Below, in pieces: positions 34,376-45,044 of a stretch of 64,000 nt of DNA. Each line of letters opens with the position of its first letter. Position 1 is the stretch's first letter. The notes under the pieces are model-generated. The model was not told the DNA's origin. It was given only the letters and a program-made list of their open reading frames with translations, and did no database searches. The stretch covers positions 1 to 64,000 of the forward strand of contig UQLN01000023.1 in assembly GCA_900541965.1 (NCBI GenBank), read 5' to 3'. Source of the DNA: an uncultured Parabacteroides sp. Its GTDB lineage: Bacteria; Bacteroidota; Bacteroidia; Bacteroidales; Tannerellaceae. Made by a program: the position numbers and the translations under genes.

Positions 34376-35656
34376 TTATTTCATGTACCGCAATCCAACC
34401 ACTTTATTATACTGGGCCATTGATGCCTTTTGTTGATACCAGGTTTGTATCAGGCTACTGTAAGACTGTATCCATGATAACTGGGCTGACAGAACATCCA
34501 GAATAGGCAGTTTACCTTCGTTGTAGCTGAATGTATTCAGTTCGAGGTTTTCTTCTGCTATCTTGCAAGCCTCTTCGGCCACATTGATCTGCTTGGTATT
34601 CTCTGTAAGGCTTGTCCAGGCATTGGCAACTTCCTTTGAAATCTGGTCGCGCGTATCATCCAATGCATATTCCTTACTGCGAAGAAGGGCTTTTTGGGAA
34701 TTGACTTCCTTGAAACGAGCTCCCCAATGGAACAAGGGTATTTTCAGGGAAGCGAAGACAGCCGGAGTCCATAATTGGTCGGAGCCTTTCATGTTCAACA
34801 TAGGCGTACCCCATGAGCCTTGGAAACCTACAGCCAGAGAAGGATTGTATTTCGCCTTGGAAAGGTTTATCTGGCGTTTCTGGTATTCAATATTCAACTG
34901 GGAAATCATGAAATCCGGACGGTTTTGTACTGCAGCCTCTTCCCCAATGCGGGCTGGCAGAGGTTGTACCTTTGTAATGTTTTCAGAAAGTTCAACCGGA
35001 GTCATAGGAGGAATTCCCATCAAGACATTCAGGTTTTGCAGAGCAATCTGATAGTCTTTGTAGGCTGAACTCTTATTCAGTTCCGCTTCTTTTAAGCGGG
35101 ATTCCACCTGCAACAGGTCGGTCTTACTGATCTGCCCGTCATTGAAACGGATAGTCAGGACATCGGCAAGTTGCTTTACAATATCTACATATTGGCACAT
35201 CACATCGTACATGCCTTTACGGGCTGCGGCAGACCAGTAATTCATATCTGCTGCGTAGATTATATTATCGGTAGTCAGCTCTTCCGCCTTATTGGCTATC
35301 TGTCCCTGTATCTGGGCGGCTTTATAGTTATTATAAATCTGTCCGCCGGCATAGATAGGCTGATTCAATGTGGCTCCCAGGCTATAGGTATTATGATCCA
35401 TTTCATAGCCCGGCATCAATTCATACTTATTAATACGGTACTGGTAACTGCCGGAAAAGTCGATAGCCGGGAAGAAAGCGGTCTTTGCAGCCTTAATAGC
35501 TTCCTGCATGGCAACACGTTCTTCCGCACTCTGTTTTATCTGGCGGCTATATTCAAGTACCTTTTGTTTGTAGTCGGCAGCCGTAAGGGGTCCTTCCTGC
35601 GCATTCGCAGAAAGGGCACCAAACAACATACAACCTATAATGATTTTATTTCTCAT
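34376..35656 (-). CDS. TolC-family outer membrane efflux protein
   Basis: A 426-residue protein with signal peptide (KIIIGCMLFGALSANAQ) and two repeats of the outer membrane efflux domain. Long coiled helices are visible (VLEYSRQIKQSAEERVAMQEAIKAA and ISKEVANAWTSLTENTKQINVAEEA), plus the NQPIYAGGQI turn that marks the first beta-barrel strand. It forms the outer-membrane duct of a tripartite pump. The start is one base after the stop of the RND pump gene, so it is the last gene of a three-gene operon. Confidence 0.9.
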   Translation of the reverse strand: MRNKIIIGCMLFGALSANAQEGPLTAADYKQKVLEYSRQIKQSAEERVAMQEAIKAAKTAFFPAIDFSGSYQYRINKYELMPGYEMDHNTYSLGATLNQPIYAGGQIYNNYKAAQIQGQIANKAEELTTDNIIYAADMNYWSAAARKGMYDVMCQYVDIVKQLADVLTIRFNDGQISKTDLLQVESRLKEAELNKSSAYKDYQIALQNLNVLMGIPPMTPVELSENITKVQPLPARIGEEAAVQNRPDFMISQLNIEYQKRQINLSKAKYNPSLAVGFQGSWGTPMLNMKGSDQLWTPAVFASLKIPLFHWGARFKEVNSQKALLRSKEYALDDTRDQISKEVANAWTSLTENTKQINVAEEACKIAEENLELNTFSYNEGKLPILDVLSAQLSWIQSYSSLIQTWYQQKASMAQYNKVVGLRYMK

Positions 35657-35657
35657 A

Positions 35658-38600
35658 TTATTCGGATTTAATCTTAAAGAATATACAATAAGTAACCGGA
35701 AGAACGAAAATGGTCAGAATAGTGGAAACCAGCAAGCCTCCCATAATCGTGGCTGCCATACCGGCAAACATCGCATCTCCCAACAACGGCAACATACCAA
35801 GAATTGTAGTTCCGGACGCCATCGTAACCGGTACGATACGTGTCTTTGTCGCTTCAATAACAGCAGCTATCGGAGCAAGACCGCTATCCATCTGCAAACC
35901 GATTTCATCCACCAGCACAATCGCATTCTTGATATTCATACCGATCAGACCTAACAGGCCTAACATGGCAAAGAAGTCGAGAGACTTGCCGAATACCAAC
36001 AATCCGAGTACCACACCGATAAATATCAACGGAAGCATTGCCATAATCAACACCGGTTTCCGGTAATATTTCGGGAAGAGGAATAACAAGGTGACATAAA
36101 TCAAACCGAACATAAGAGGGATGTTGGCTGCAATTGCACTGTTACCTTTATCCTGTTCGGACTGCTCACCAAAATATTTCAACTTGTATCCTTCCGGTAC
36201 ATCCACCTGATTCTGAACATCAGTCCATAAAGTACTGAAGGCAGCCATCGTGTTGGCTCCACGCTTCGGTTCACACTGCATCATCATATAACGCTGGCGG
36301 TTGAAACGCTTTATCACGCTATATTCATAACCCAGAGAGAAATCGTCGATTACCTGTTCCACTTTCACAGAACGTCCCTTTGCACTATAAACAGGCAAGG
36401 TCTTAATATCGTTCAGATTGATGGAATCCTTATCGGCATCCTTCATCAAAATAGGCATAAAGACGTCACCTTCACGGTATTCACCCAAAGGAACACCATT
36501 TGTAGCAGAGCGGAGGGAATAAGCAACCTGCTGGCGGGTAATACCTAAGCGTAAACCTTTTTCCTGTGAATATAAAGGTTTCCATACCGGAACCTTATTT
36601 CCCCAGCTTCCACGCACCTCCATCACATTTTCATAATCACGGGCTATTTGCTTTGCTTTTTCGGTAAGTATCGCCAATGTATCTATATTATCACCAACAA
36701 ATCCTATTTCTATTGCTGCATCAGGTACAGGAGACAGAGCGAACAAAGCCGAACGGGTTAATATATCCGGATAGTTTGCCACCATGTAATTATAGAATTT
36801 CTCCTCTTCTGCCTTTGCATCTTCCGCATTGACTGTCTCGATCAGGACATTTGCAAAGTTCGGCTTCGGTCCAACGGATGAACTTGCCAGATAATAACGG
36901 ACAGGAGATCCTCCCAAAGTGAATGAGAAAGATTTGATATTCTTATTTGATTTCAGATAATCTTCTTCAATCTTTACAACATTCCGTTCCACATCATCTA
37001 TACCGTATCCTTCCGGGAATATCAGGTCGGCACGGAAATAAGGCTTGTTCATAATCGGGAAGAAACTCTGTGGCATGATACCCATAATAAACAAGGATAA
37101 GAATAATGTAGCCACAACAGACATAAGCGTTACATACCTGCGCTTAATCAAACGCGCCAGTACACTTTCAAACCTATGATAAAGTTTCGTATCATACGGG
37201 TCTTTCGATTCGCCCGGTTTTGCTTCTTTCAGAATGAAATTACCAAATGTGGTAGTCTGGGTTAATGCCAATATCCAGCTTAATCCCAAAGATACAGCAA
37301 GCACGATAAACAGAGGTTTCACAATCTCCGCTACAGATGCCGGTGCCAGATACATAGGCAGGAATGAACATACGGCGATAAATGTCGCCCCCAGCAAAGC
37401 CCATTGAGGCTTGATTGCCCCCTCTATCAAAGCCTGATAACGGGGTAACCCGCGCTTGATTCCCACCTGGGCATTATCAGTCACCACAATCGCATTATCT
37501 ACCAACATACCCATTGCAATAATGAAGGCTGCCAGAGAAGTTCGGTTCAATCCGACTCCCCAGATTAGCATAATGAGCAACGTACCACCCACCGAGAACA
37601 ACAGGGAACTACCAACCAGCATACCGGCACGTGATCCCATCACCAGGAAGATAATAACAATTACAATCAATAGAGACTCTATCAGGTTCAGGATAAATCC
37701 GTTGTTGGCTTCATCCGCAATCTGGTTTTCCGGATAGATGGTTTTCAAATCCATGCCAACCGGGAAGAGTTGTTCCATCTCTTTCAGATGGTCGGCAACA
37801 GCATTACCTACAGCAACTACGTCATCTTTAGCCCCCGTAGCGACACCGATGCCGATAGCCCGTTTCCCATCCACACGCATCAGGTTAGACGGAGGATCCA
37901 TATAGCCTCTTTCTATGGTTGCAATATCTCCCAAACGAACTTCACCGCCACTCTTTGTAACGATTAGCTGGTCGCGGATATCATCGATACTTTTATAGGT
38001 TCCTTCAGCATTTATTCTTAATTGGTATGTTCCGGTCATTAATTCCCCGGTATTTACCAATAGGTTCTGTGTTTGCAATACCTGCTGAATAGCATTCGGG
38101 TCTACCCCCAGATTAGCCAGTTTAGGTACTGAAATAAAGACATTGACCACCTGGGTTTGTTCTCCGAAGAGATAAACTTTCTGTACACCTGGCACAGGAG
38201 ACAGCTCTGTCTTAATCTTCTGTGCCCAATCGCGCATATCATCGTAAGTGAAACCTTCATCGGCTGTCAGGGCGTAATAAATACCAAACACGTCACCGAA
38301 GTCGTCGCTCACATTAATAGCAGAAGCTCCGCTCGGGAGGCGGGGTTGTATATTGGCCACCTTACGACGAAGTTCATCCCACTTAACCGGCATATAATCC
38401 GGTGCCAGAGTCGGTTGCAACTCGATTGATATCTTAGACATACCGAAATACGATTCCGACTTGATCTGATAAACATCAGACATGGATTGTATTTCGCGTT
38501 CAATCGGTTCCGTAATCAGTTTCTCTACCTCCAAAGGAGTTGCTCCCGGGTACTGCGTAACCAATACTGCCTGTTTGATTACAAAGGGAGAGTCTTCCTT

Positions 38601-38702
38601 TTTAGGCAATTTGAAGAAAGAATATATACCTCCTATCAGCAGCACTGCGAGGAAGAAATATATCACCTTCTTATTCTCCAAGGAATATTTTGGAATATTC
38701 AT
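35658..38702 (-). CDS. RND efflux pump, AcrB/HAE1-like
   Basis: A 1014-residue inner-membrane transporter with the RND layout: helix 1, a large periplasmic domain, helices 2-7, a second periplasmic domain and helices 8-12. The proton-relay acids are in helix 4 (MGMLVDNAIVVTDN). It exports small molecules with energy from protons. The substrate cannot be read; drugs, bile acids or metals are all possible, although the CusA-type methionine pattern was not noticed. It follows the adaptor gene by 11 bases. Confidence 0.92.
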   Translation of the reverse strand: MNIPKYSLENKKVIYFFLAVLLIGGIYSFFKLPKKEDSPFVIKQAVLVTQYPGATPLEVEKLITEPIEREIQSMSDVYQIKSESYFGMSKISIELQPTLAPDYMPVKWDELRRKVANIQPRLPSGASAINVSDDFGDVFGIYYALTADEGFTYDDMRDWAQKIKTELSPVPGVQKVYLFGEQTQVVNVFISVPKLANLGVDPNAIQQVLQTQNLLVNTGELMTGTYQLRINAEGTYKSIDDIRDQLIVTKSGGEVRLGDIATIERGYMDPPSNLMRVDGKRAIGIGVATGAKDDVVAVGNAVADHLKEMEQLFPVGMDLKTIYPENQIADEANNGFILNLIESLLIVIVIIFLVMGSRAGMLVGSSLLFSVGGTLLIMLIWGVGLNRTSLAAFIIAMGMLVDNAIVVTDNAQVGIKRGLPRYQALIEGAIKPQWALLGATFIAVCSFLPMYLAPASVAEIVKPLFIVLAVSLGLSWILALTQTTTFGNFILKEAKPGESKDPYDTKLYHRFESVLARLIKRRYVTLMSVVATLFLSLFIMGIMPQSFFPIMNKPYFRADLIFPEGYGIDDVERNVVKIEEDYLKSNKNIKSFSFTLGGSPVRYYLASSSVGPKPNFANVLIETVNAEDAKAEEEKFYNYMVANYPDILTRSALFALSPVPDAAIEIGFVGDNIDTLAILTEKAKQIARDYENVMEVRGSWGNKVPVWKPLYSQEKGLRLGITRQQVAYSLRSATNGVPLGEYREGDVFMPILMKDADKDSINLNDIKTLPVYSAKGRSVKVEQVIDDFSLGYEYSVIKRFNRQRYMMMQCEPKRGANTMAAFSTLWTDVQNQVDVPEGYKLKYFGEQSEQDKGNSAIAANIPLMFGLIYVTLLFLFPKYYRKPVLIMAMLPLIFIGVVLGLLVFGKSLDFFAMLGLLGLIGMNIKNAIVLVDEIGLQMDSGLAPIAAVIEATKTRIVPVTMASGTTILGMLPLLGDAMFAGMAATIMGGLLVSTILTIFVLPVTYCIFFKIKSE

Positions 38703-38713
38703 TACTTATCGGC

Positions 38714-39775
38714 TTAATCGGTTAATACTTTTACTTGCTGACCGTCTTCCATGCGGGTAGCTCCGGCAGAAACGACCAGATCACCCACTTGCACACCGCT
38801 GGTAATTACCACACTGTTTTTACCAAGCAATTCATCCACCGCAACCTGACGACGTTCCACCTTCTGTGTCTGTTTATTATATACGAATACATATTTTACA
38901 TTGTCCGTATCACTGGCTACAATCGCTGAAATCGGGGCTAATACAGCACCTTCATTAAAACTTTTCGTTTCTATGTTCAAATAGATACGACAAGAGAAAC
39001 CGACTGCCACTTTGTATTTATTCAAGTTAAACTCAGGATCGTCTATATACAAGAATACAGGAACACCCGAACCATCAGGAGAAGCTTCTACATAATCCTT
39101 TACTTTAGCTTTGAATTTCTTTCCTTTATAGGTATCAAACTCTATATAAATGGAATAAGGAGAGTTAAAATAAGTAAGGTTTGTTTCAGGCATTGTAAAC
39201 TGTACCTGCAGTTTATTCGGGTTTATCAAACATACGATACCTTGGCCAGCCTGTACTTTCTGATAGTTTTCCACATATTTCTTTTGAATGAAACCATCAA
39301 ACGGAGCACGCAGTTTAGTTTGTTCCAATTGGTTCTGGGCATATTCAAATGCTGCCTTTGCATTGGAAAAAGAGGCTTCGGTCGATTCATATTCCTGTTT
39401 GGAAATAGCCTGCTTGGATAAAAGCTTCGTCGCACGTTGCAAAGCGGCATCCGCCGACTGGTAAGACGCTTTCTTTGCCTCATACTCCCATTTAAAATCC
39501 TGGGGATCTATTTCTGCCACCACTTGTCCTGTACGAACTTTTTGTCCTTCGTCTACCAACAGTGAAATCAGAGGTCCGGACATCTTAAATGCCAGGTCAC
39601 TGAACTGGTCCGGCGATACTACGCCGCTAAACGACTTTTCCACAACATTCAAAGCAGTGACTTCTGCCAACTTTACCGGACGGGGACCTTGTTCCTTCAC
39701 CGGTGGCTGACCACAAGAAACCAATGCTGCCAACACAAAAACGGGGATTAATTTACCACTCATGATAACTTGCAT
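38714..39775 (-). CDS. RND efflux periplasmic adaptor, lipoprotein
   Basis: A 353-residue membrane fusion protein. Signal MSGKLIPVFVLAALVSC ends in a lipobox, so it is anchored by lipid; the ATG at 39763 is an alternative start to 39775. The biotinyl-lipoyl-like half motifs (ISLLVDEGQKVRTGQVVAEIDP and LRAPFDGFIQKKYVENYQKVQAGQ) flank a helical hairpin, followed by beta-barrel and membrane-proximal domains. It links the RND pump with the TolC-type duct and is the first gene of the operon. Confidence 0.92.
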   Translation of the reverse strand: MQVIMSGKLIPVFVLAALVSCGQPPVKEQGPRPVKLAEVTALNVVEKSFSGVVSPDQFSDLAFKMSGPLISLLVDEGQKVRTGQVVAEIDPQDFKWEYEAKKASYQSADAALQRATKLLSKQAISKQEYESTEASFSNAKAAFEYAQNQLEQTKLRAPFDGFIQKKYVENYQKVQAGQGIVCLINPNKLQVQFTMPETNLTYFNSPYSIYIEFDTYKGKKFKAKVKDYVEASPDGSGVPVFLYIDDPEFNLNKYKVAVGFSCRIYLNIETKSFNEGAVLAPISAIVASDTDNVKYVFVYNKQTQKVERRQVAVDELLGKNSVVITSGVQVGDLVVSAGATRMEDGQQVKVLTD

Positions 39776-39800
39776 TTAGTTATTTAATTATTATTGTTTG

Positions 39801-39808
39801 TTTGCAAA
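39801..39808 (-). promoter_or_regulatory. -7 box of the efflux operon
   Basis: On the minus strand TATTTTTG fits TAnnTTTG, 26 bases before the adaptor start. No regulator gene is adjacent. Confidence 0.55.
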
Positions 39809-39909
39809 AATATAATATAGTTCTATTAGGAATACAACATTTTTTAAAAAACTATTGTTCGAGTCTGTTTTATTTCTTTCAATTCGCAAAATAATCCGGA
39901 CAACACAGT

Positions 39910-40908
39910 TCAAAAAGACCAGGCATTTAAGTCTACCGTGGCTTCCATCTCCTTTTCCAGTTCGGAAGGTAAAGAGGGAAAAAAGTTTATACCTGTCACC
40001 TTCTCTACACTATCGATAGGTATAACCATCTTCTTCAAAGAGGTATTTTTATAATCTTTGTTATCAAAGAGAAATCCCGCACCCTTATATTTTCCATTGG
40101 AATAATAACAAAGAACTTTATAAAAAGATTTGGGTATCCCTACCCTGTTTTTCCCCAGACGTTTCATATCATCGGAGATAACCGGACCAGTCACAATCCA
40201 CAAAGGGCTATAGTCTATTGCCCACAAACGGCTTTGTTCTTCCAAATCTTTCCAGATACCGCGGTTTAACCCTGGACTCTGAGGACAGATATTGCTGAAA
40301 TAAAAAGACTCGCGCATCGCTTTTGCCGACCATTTCATATCGCCGGCAGGTGCCAGATGACCGCGATCATAGCCCGTACGGGTATAATCTTCATTCGTTG
40401 CAGTCGCCCCTTTTACCATCGGATCCGGTACGAATTTATTTGAACGTGCGTTCTTTTTACTTTTAGCCTCTTGTGCCGTCAGTTCATAAGCGACCCAGTT
40501 TGCAATGCAATAATCCGAATTATAAGATACGGTGTAGCCCTCATGCTTAATAACCTGCTCCTTACGTTTCACCGTCAATTCAGGTATCTCTGCATTAGCC
40601 GGAACCTTAAATGTTTTTGTCGTACCTGAAACGGGAGATTTGGATTGCACTACTTTCTTTTCAGAAGTCTTTGGAGCCACTTTGGTACGTTCTGCTTTCT
40701 GCACCGTTTGCTCTTTCTTTTCCTTCTGAACATGCTCCCCGGATTGCTTACCTGCAACCGGATAAAAATAATTATATATAAACAGTAGTCCTATAAAACA
40801 TAAAACCACGAAAAAGGCCCCAATAAATATCTTCTTTACTGTCGAGAGAAAAGAGGATGAATTCTTAGTCCTTTTTCGTGATTTACCCCTACCTTTTCTT
40901 TTTGCCAT
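39910..40908 (-). CDS. membrane-anchored DNA/RNA non-specific endonuclease
   Basis: A 332-residue protein. A basic N-terminus (KRKGRGKSRKRTKN) precedes one membrane helix (about residues 25-48) and a charged linker, then a NUC1/Serratia-type nuclease domain. The catalytic motif is DRGHLAPAGD (Asp181-Asp190, with general-base His184). The metal-binding Asn lies in NICPQSPGLNRGIW. The nuclease domain would face the periplasm, where it may digest incoming nucleic acids. It has its own promoter (TACTTTTG, 40932-40939, minus). Confidence 0.9.
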   Translation of the reverse strand: MAKRKGRGKSRKRTKNSSSFLSTVKKIFIGAFFVVLCFIGLLFIYNYFYPVAGKQSGEHVQKEKKEQTVQKAERTKVAPKTSEKKVVQSKSPVSGTTKTFKVPANAEIPELTVKRKEQVIKHEGYTVSYNSDYCIANWVAYELTAQEAKSKKNARSNKFVPDPMVKGATATNEDYTRTGYDRGHLAPAGDMKWSAKAMRESFYFSNICPQSPGLNRGIWKDLEEQSRLWAIDYSPLWIVTGPVISDDMKRLGKNRVGIPKSFYKVLCYYSNGKYKGAGFLFDNKDYKNTSLKKMVIPIDSVEKVTGINFFPSLPSELEKEMEATVDLNAWSF

Positions 40909-40931
40909 ATTTTAAACTAATTCCAATGGCG

Positions 40932-40939
40932 CAAAAGTA
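40932..40939 (-). promoter_or_regulatory. -7 box of the nuclease gene
   Basis: On the minus strand TACTTTTG fits TAnnTTTG, 24 bases before the ATG. Confidence 0.55.
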
Positions 40940-41013
40940 GGCATTGTTACTATTTTTTACAATATCCTAAAAGTTAATGTATTGGTTCGTATCGCTACAA
41001 AAGATGTTCTTTT

Positions 41014-43218
41014 TTACTTTACACCCTTCAAATTATACGTTCCCGGTGTCAATTTGCTTACTTTCCCGCTTGGAGAAACAAGCTCTGCGGTTGTATTCTC
41101 AGGCACCGTAATGTCACAAACCAGGCTTTTGCCGGACTTGCGGACATTTACCTCTATATTGCCATAATGAGTAGGAACTACAGCCGAAGCTTCCGTAAGA
41201 TTACCCAGGCAAGGCTGTATCCTGAATGACTTGAAACCGGGAGATGTCGGTTCCACACCGCAAACTTTCTGGCTTAATAAGGTAAGCGGACCACCACTCC
41301 AAGCATGGTTGATGGTGCCGCCCCCAAAACCATCCACTCCTATTCCCCAACCTTCAAACAAGGTTGTATATTCTTTGTAAGCCATCATTTTGGCATACCG
41401 TTGTTTCATTCTTTCCAGAGCAAAGTCAGGCTCTCCCATTTGGAAAAGAGCTTCCAATACATATTTCTCCATATACGGACTGGCATGATATTCCTTTTTC
41501 AAAACTTTCACCAAAGCCGGATACTTACTTGCCGGAGCCAGACCGGATAGAACCGCCATTGCCTGCGAACGGTCGTCGGTTTCCCCTTTATAACCCGGCG
41601 AACGATAAGCCGTCCCTGTCCAGAACTTCGTATCGAAGCATTCCTCTATGCTATACATCATGCGGCTGATTTCTTCGGCATCCGCTTGCTTGCCCAATTG
41701 GAGGGCAAAGGCCTTTTCTGCTTTCAATGCCAGATAATACCAACAGTTCGTCAGGACACCCATATCGATATGCTCGCCCCAGTCTCCCCAGGTCCAATCG
41801 CCGGGACGTTCGATAGCCAAGCCGCTTTTATCGACTTGCCATACTTCATGTAAATAACGGTGCACCGGTTCATAGATACTCGCTACAAAACTGCTGTCTC
41901 CACTATAATAATATTGTGTATAGAAACCGTACCAACCTACCGAAGCAAGTATCTGGAGCGGTAATTCCTTCGCCCAATTACCGGCTGGCACAGGCGCATA
42001 GAATGTGCCGTCTCTTCTTTGCCAGTTCACTAATTCATAAATGCCTTTTGTTGCCAGCAGTTGTGCCGAAGGAGAAAGCGCATAAAACGTCTCTCCCAAC
42101 TCGTTCACTTCATCCCCCCACCATTGGGCACGTTCACGGTCCGGGCAATCCATATAATTATCGCGCATCGTAACGTATAAGGTACGTGCCGAACGTTTCC
42201 ACAATTCATTTAAATAAGGGTCGTTACATTGGAATGAACCTGCAAACTCCGCATCATACCCCGTCTCACGGAACTTCACATCCAGTACGTTTACCCCTTT
42301 GGGAACCACATACTGTATTTCGTGCCCGTTCATCCAGCCATAACTTTCATATTCCTGTATACCGTCGCGGGTGATATATTCGGCACGGACACCGTTTTCT
42401 CCACCTCCCCTGTAATTATCGGTCTGCATCTGGATAGTCAGACCGGCAGGCGCATCCACTTTCAGATAAGGAGTCGCCTGGCAATTGTAAGGCAGACGGC
42501 AATAGATAGTATCGCCTGCCGCCGATTTACGAACCGACGGGTAAGCCTGCAATCCATAATCTTTGAATAAAGGAATCGGACGTTCCACCAATTCGCCTAA
42601 AGCGGCTTCTCCTACATTCGTAATAATATCTGCATTGGAAAGCGAACCCTGGAAACCGGGCTGGTTCCATCCTTGCATTTCCTTACGGGCATCAAAGCGG
42701 ATATTACTTTCCGGCAAACGGTAATTGGGGAATGGCGCCTCCGTATCCTGATAGGCGCCATATAATGCACATTTCCAACTTTTGTCGGATAAAATTTCGA
42801 TACCGGGAGCTATCGCCTCAAACAACAGGGCAGCCACTCCGCTATTCATATGACTGAAACCGTTTTTACCGAAATGCCAGACCAGTACGGCAATGGTATT
42901 CTCGCCGGACTTCAGATAAGGAGCAATCTCCACCACGTCATAATAGGTTGACGACGGAGAAGGTCCCCGCTTCAGCCCGCCTTCGAACACAACCATTTGC
43001 CCGTTTATCCAAAGCCAGTATTTACTATCGGCAGCAATGCGGGCTTTCAGGGTTTGGGGCACGGATGCAATATCCACGGTTTTCCGGTAAGCCAACCAGG
43101 TATTAGGGGTACTCTGGTTCCATTCATGACTGATCCAATCGGCTTTCCAATCCGATTTAGCCTCTGCGAATGTTACAGAGGCTAAAAATAAAAGGGTTAA
43201 TAAAAACAGTTTCTTCAT
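41014..43218 (-). CDS. GH78 alpha-L-rhamnosidase, secreted
   Basis: A 734-residue enzyme with signal peptide MKKLFLLTLLFLASVTFAEA. N-terminal beta domains (DWKADWISHEWNQS, then AARIAADSKYWLWINGQMV) precede the (alpha/alpha)6 barrel. Active-site regions typical of GH78 are MDCPDRERAQWWGDE (general acid region), TWGDWGEH, and TTLFEGWGIG with the probable base Glu, followed by NHAWSGGP. It would free L-rhamnose for the rha genes upstream. It is the last gene of the rhamnose operon, 55 bases after a related gene; a small CCGGA/TCCGG hairpin lies in the gap (43246-43259). Confidence 0.9.
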   Translation of the reverse strand: MKKLFLLTLLFLASVTFAEAKSDWKADWISHEWNQSTPNTWLAYRKTVDIASVPQTLKARIAADSKYWLWINGQMVVFEGGLKRGPSPSSTYYDVVEIAPYLKSGENTIAVLVWHFGKNGFSHMNSGVAALLFEAIAPGIEILSDKSWKCALYGAYQDTEAPFPNYRLPESNIRFDARKEMQGWNQPGFQGSLSNADIITNVGEAALGELVERPIPLFKDYGLQAYPSVRKSAAGDTIYCRLPYNCQATPYLKVDAPAGLTIQMQTDNYRGGGENGVRAEYITRDGIQEYESYGWMNGHEIQYVVPKGVNVLDVKFRETGYDAEFAGSFQCNDPYLNELWKRSARTLYVTMRDNYMDCPDRERAQWWGDEVNELGETFYALSPSAQLLATKGIYELVNWQRRDGTFYAPVPAGNWAKELPLQILASVGWYGFYTQYYYSGDSSFVASIYEPVHRYLHEVWQVDKSGLAIERPGDWTWGDWGEHIDMGVLTNCWYYLALKAEKAFALQLGKQADAEEISRMMYSIEECFDTKFWTGTAYRSPGYKGETDDRSQAMAVLSGLAPASKYPALVKVLKKEYHASPYMEKYVLEALFQMGEPDFALERMKQRYAKMMAYKEYTTLFEGWGIGVDGFGGGTINHAWSGGPLTLLSQKVCGVEPTSPGFKSFRIQPCLGNLTEASAVVPTHYGNIEVNVRKSGKSLVCDITVPENTTAELVSPSGKVSKLTPGTYNLKGVK

Positions 43219-43273
43219 ATCTATCTGTATTAAAATGTTTATTCACCGGACTTCTCCGGAGACTCTGCCGGTT

Positions 43274-45028
43274 TTATTCAGGAAGGATTACCTGTACCTC
43301 ATCCGGTGCTTTGACAGTGCTGATTATCTTGCCGTCCACCCCTACTTCATGGCGGATATTTATCACGCCGTACGGAGTCGGGAATGTACCTTCCACCCAC
43401 TTCAAATCGCCTAAATGCGGAGTAACGCGTACCACCTTGCAACCCGGTTCCACCACTTGTACACCCAGTACATATTCGCTCAACCAGGATGTCGGACCCG
43501 AAGCCCAACCGTGGCAAAGGCTATGGCGGAAGCCTTTATAACAATAAGCTCCGAAATCCCCATGTATATCTTTCTTTCCGGCAGGAACCAACGCATCGAT
43601 AGGCGCTGCATCCGGCAACCACTCCATATTGAAGTCTTCCCAGAAAGTCGTTGCACCCAAATCAATCATCGCCCCCCAGTATTCGCGGATAATATCGAGC
43701 GCCCCTTTATAATTTCCGGCAGAAGCCATCGCACGCAGCATATAATATCCGTAGAAAGTAGAGAAGCCATTGGCTCCATTCACTGAAAGATACTCCTTAT
43801 CTGCTTTATTCGGGTCCATCAACCCGGCAAGAGCCAATAAAGATGCCGCTTGTTTTGAACCCGGCGCATCCGGAGCGACTTTCGATTTCAATAAGGCTTT
43901 CGTTACGGCAGAGGATGCCTTTACCATCTTCTCTCCCGTCGTGCGGCATTCTTTTGCCAATGCCTCGTCACCGAGTACACTGCATAATTCGTCACCCGCT
44001 TTCATTGCCTGTACCATCAAGGCTTGCAGGCCGGCATCGATTGCCACAGGGTTTGCATTGGAAGGCCAGTCGAGGAACCGGTTGCCATCCAATTTCTCGC
44101 GCCCGTTTTCCACCTTCGATATCAGATGGCGGAGCAATGCAGTCAGATAAGGTTGCTGGGCTTTCAGGTAAGCCTGGTCACCCTGATAGTAGTACCAGTC
44201 CCGGTGAATCAACAGCCACCAGATGGAATACGAGCTAATGCCATTCATCCATTGGGGAAGCGGGGTTATGTCGCGGATAAGGTCCAGGCTCTTCGGTACC
44301 ACTTCGTTATAGCCGAACACGGTATTTACAGTCATCACTTCCGGATGCAAGTCGCCCACCCAGACAAGGCGGTCGCGCTTCACGCCATCCCACAAGTATT
44401 CCTGCATATTCAGGTGCACGGTATAGGCACCCGTCTGCCAGATACGGTTCAACCGTTCATCATTGCAACGGAAAGAGCCTTTATAAGGGATATCGCGGAA
44501 CGTAGAAATGGCGCGGACCTCTTTCAATTGAAGTTCGGTATTTTCATCCAGCAGGTCGATACGAACGAAGCGGAAACCTGAATTTCCTACTTCCATCACC
44601 CCCAGCCAAGGCAGGCTGATGGTAAAGTCGCGCATGGCATGGTCGTTGCTTGCGCCGTTCTTGCCGTCTATTTCGCACATGGCTTCGCTTACCGACTCGC
44701 CGAAACGTACACGGATGTTTATCGGTTTCTGCGAACCGGGCATACCGGTTACAATCTGTAGACCGCCCTGCAACTCCTTCCCGAAATCGAGCAGGATTGC
44801 CGGATGTAGTTCATCCGTACTAACTATTTTGCAAATGTTTTGATTGGCCAAATCGGTCTGCCCGTTACCCGGAAGGAGCAGATTATCCGCGCCGCTAATC
44901 TGTCCCCCGTCCTGTTGCCAGACAATACGGACGGGAGACAGGTATTCGCGCACACGGCTGTCGCGCTGCCCTGCAAACGCAACCGATGTGATAAAGAAAA
45001 GAGATAAAAAAATAAGTGTTTTATTCAT
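43274..45028 (-). CDS. GH78-type alpha-L-rhamnosidase, secreted
   Basis: A 584-residue secreted protein (signal MNKTLIFLSLFFITSVAFAGQ) with a short beta region and an (alpha/alpha)6 barrel of the six-hairpin glycosidase superfamily. Signatures include YLWDGVKRDRLVWVGDLHPE (acid region), TTFWEDFNMEW, and SLCHGWASGPTSWLSEYV. It is shorter than the neighbour at 41014 and lacks part of its beta domains. Such small GH78 relatives occur in rhamnose operons of Bacteroides. It follows rhaD by 16 bases. Confidence 0.85.
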   Translation of the reverse strand: MNKTLIFLSLFFITSVAFAGQRDSRVREYLSPVRIVWQQDGGQISGADNLLLPGNGQTDLANQNICKIVSTDELHPAILLDFGKELQGGLQIVTGMPGSQKPINIRVRFGESVSEAMCEIDGKNGASNDHAMRDFTISLPWLGVMEVGNSGFRFVRIDLLDENTELQLKEVRAISTFRDIPYKGSFRCNDERLNRIWQTGAYTVHLNMQEYLWDGVKRDRLVWVGDLHPEVMTVNTVFGYNEVVPKSLDLIRDITPLPQWMNGISSYSIWWLLIHRDWYYYQGDQAYLKAQQPYLTALLRHLISKVENGREKLDGNRFLDWPSNANPVAIDAGLQALMVQAMKAGDELCSVLGDEALAKECRTTGEKMVKASSAVTKALLKSKVAPDAPGSKQAASLLALAGLMDPNKADKEYLSVNGANGFSTFYGYYMLRAMASAGNYKGALDIIREYWGAMIDLGATTFWEDFNMEWLPDAAPIDALVPAGKKDIHGDFGAYCYKGFRHSLCHGWASGPTSWLSEYVLGVQVVEPGCKVVRVTPHLGDLKWVEGTFPTPYGVINIRHEVGVDGKIISTVKAPDEVQVILPE

Positions 45029-45044
45029 GGTATATATGTGTATT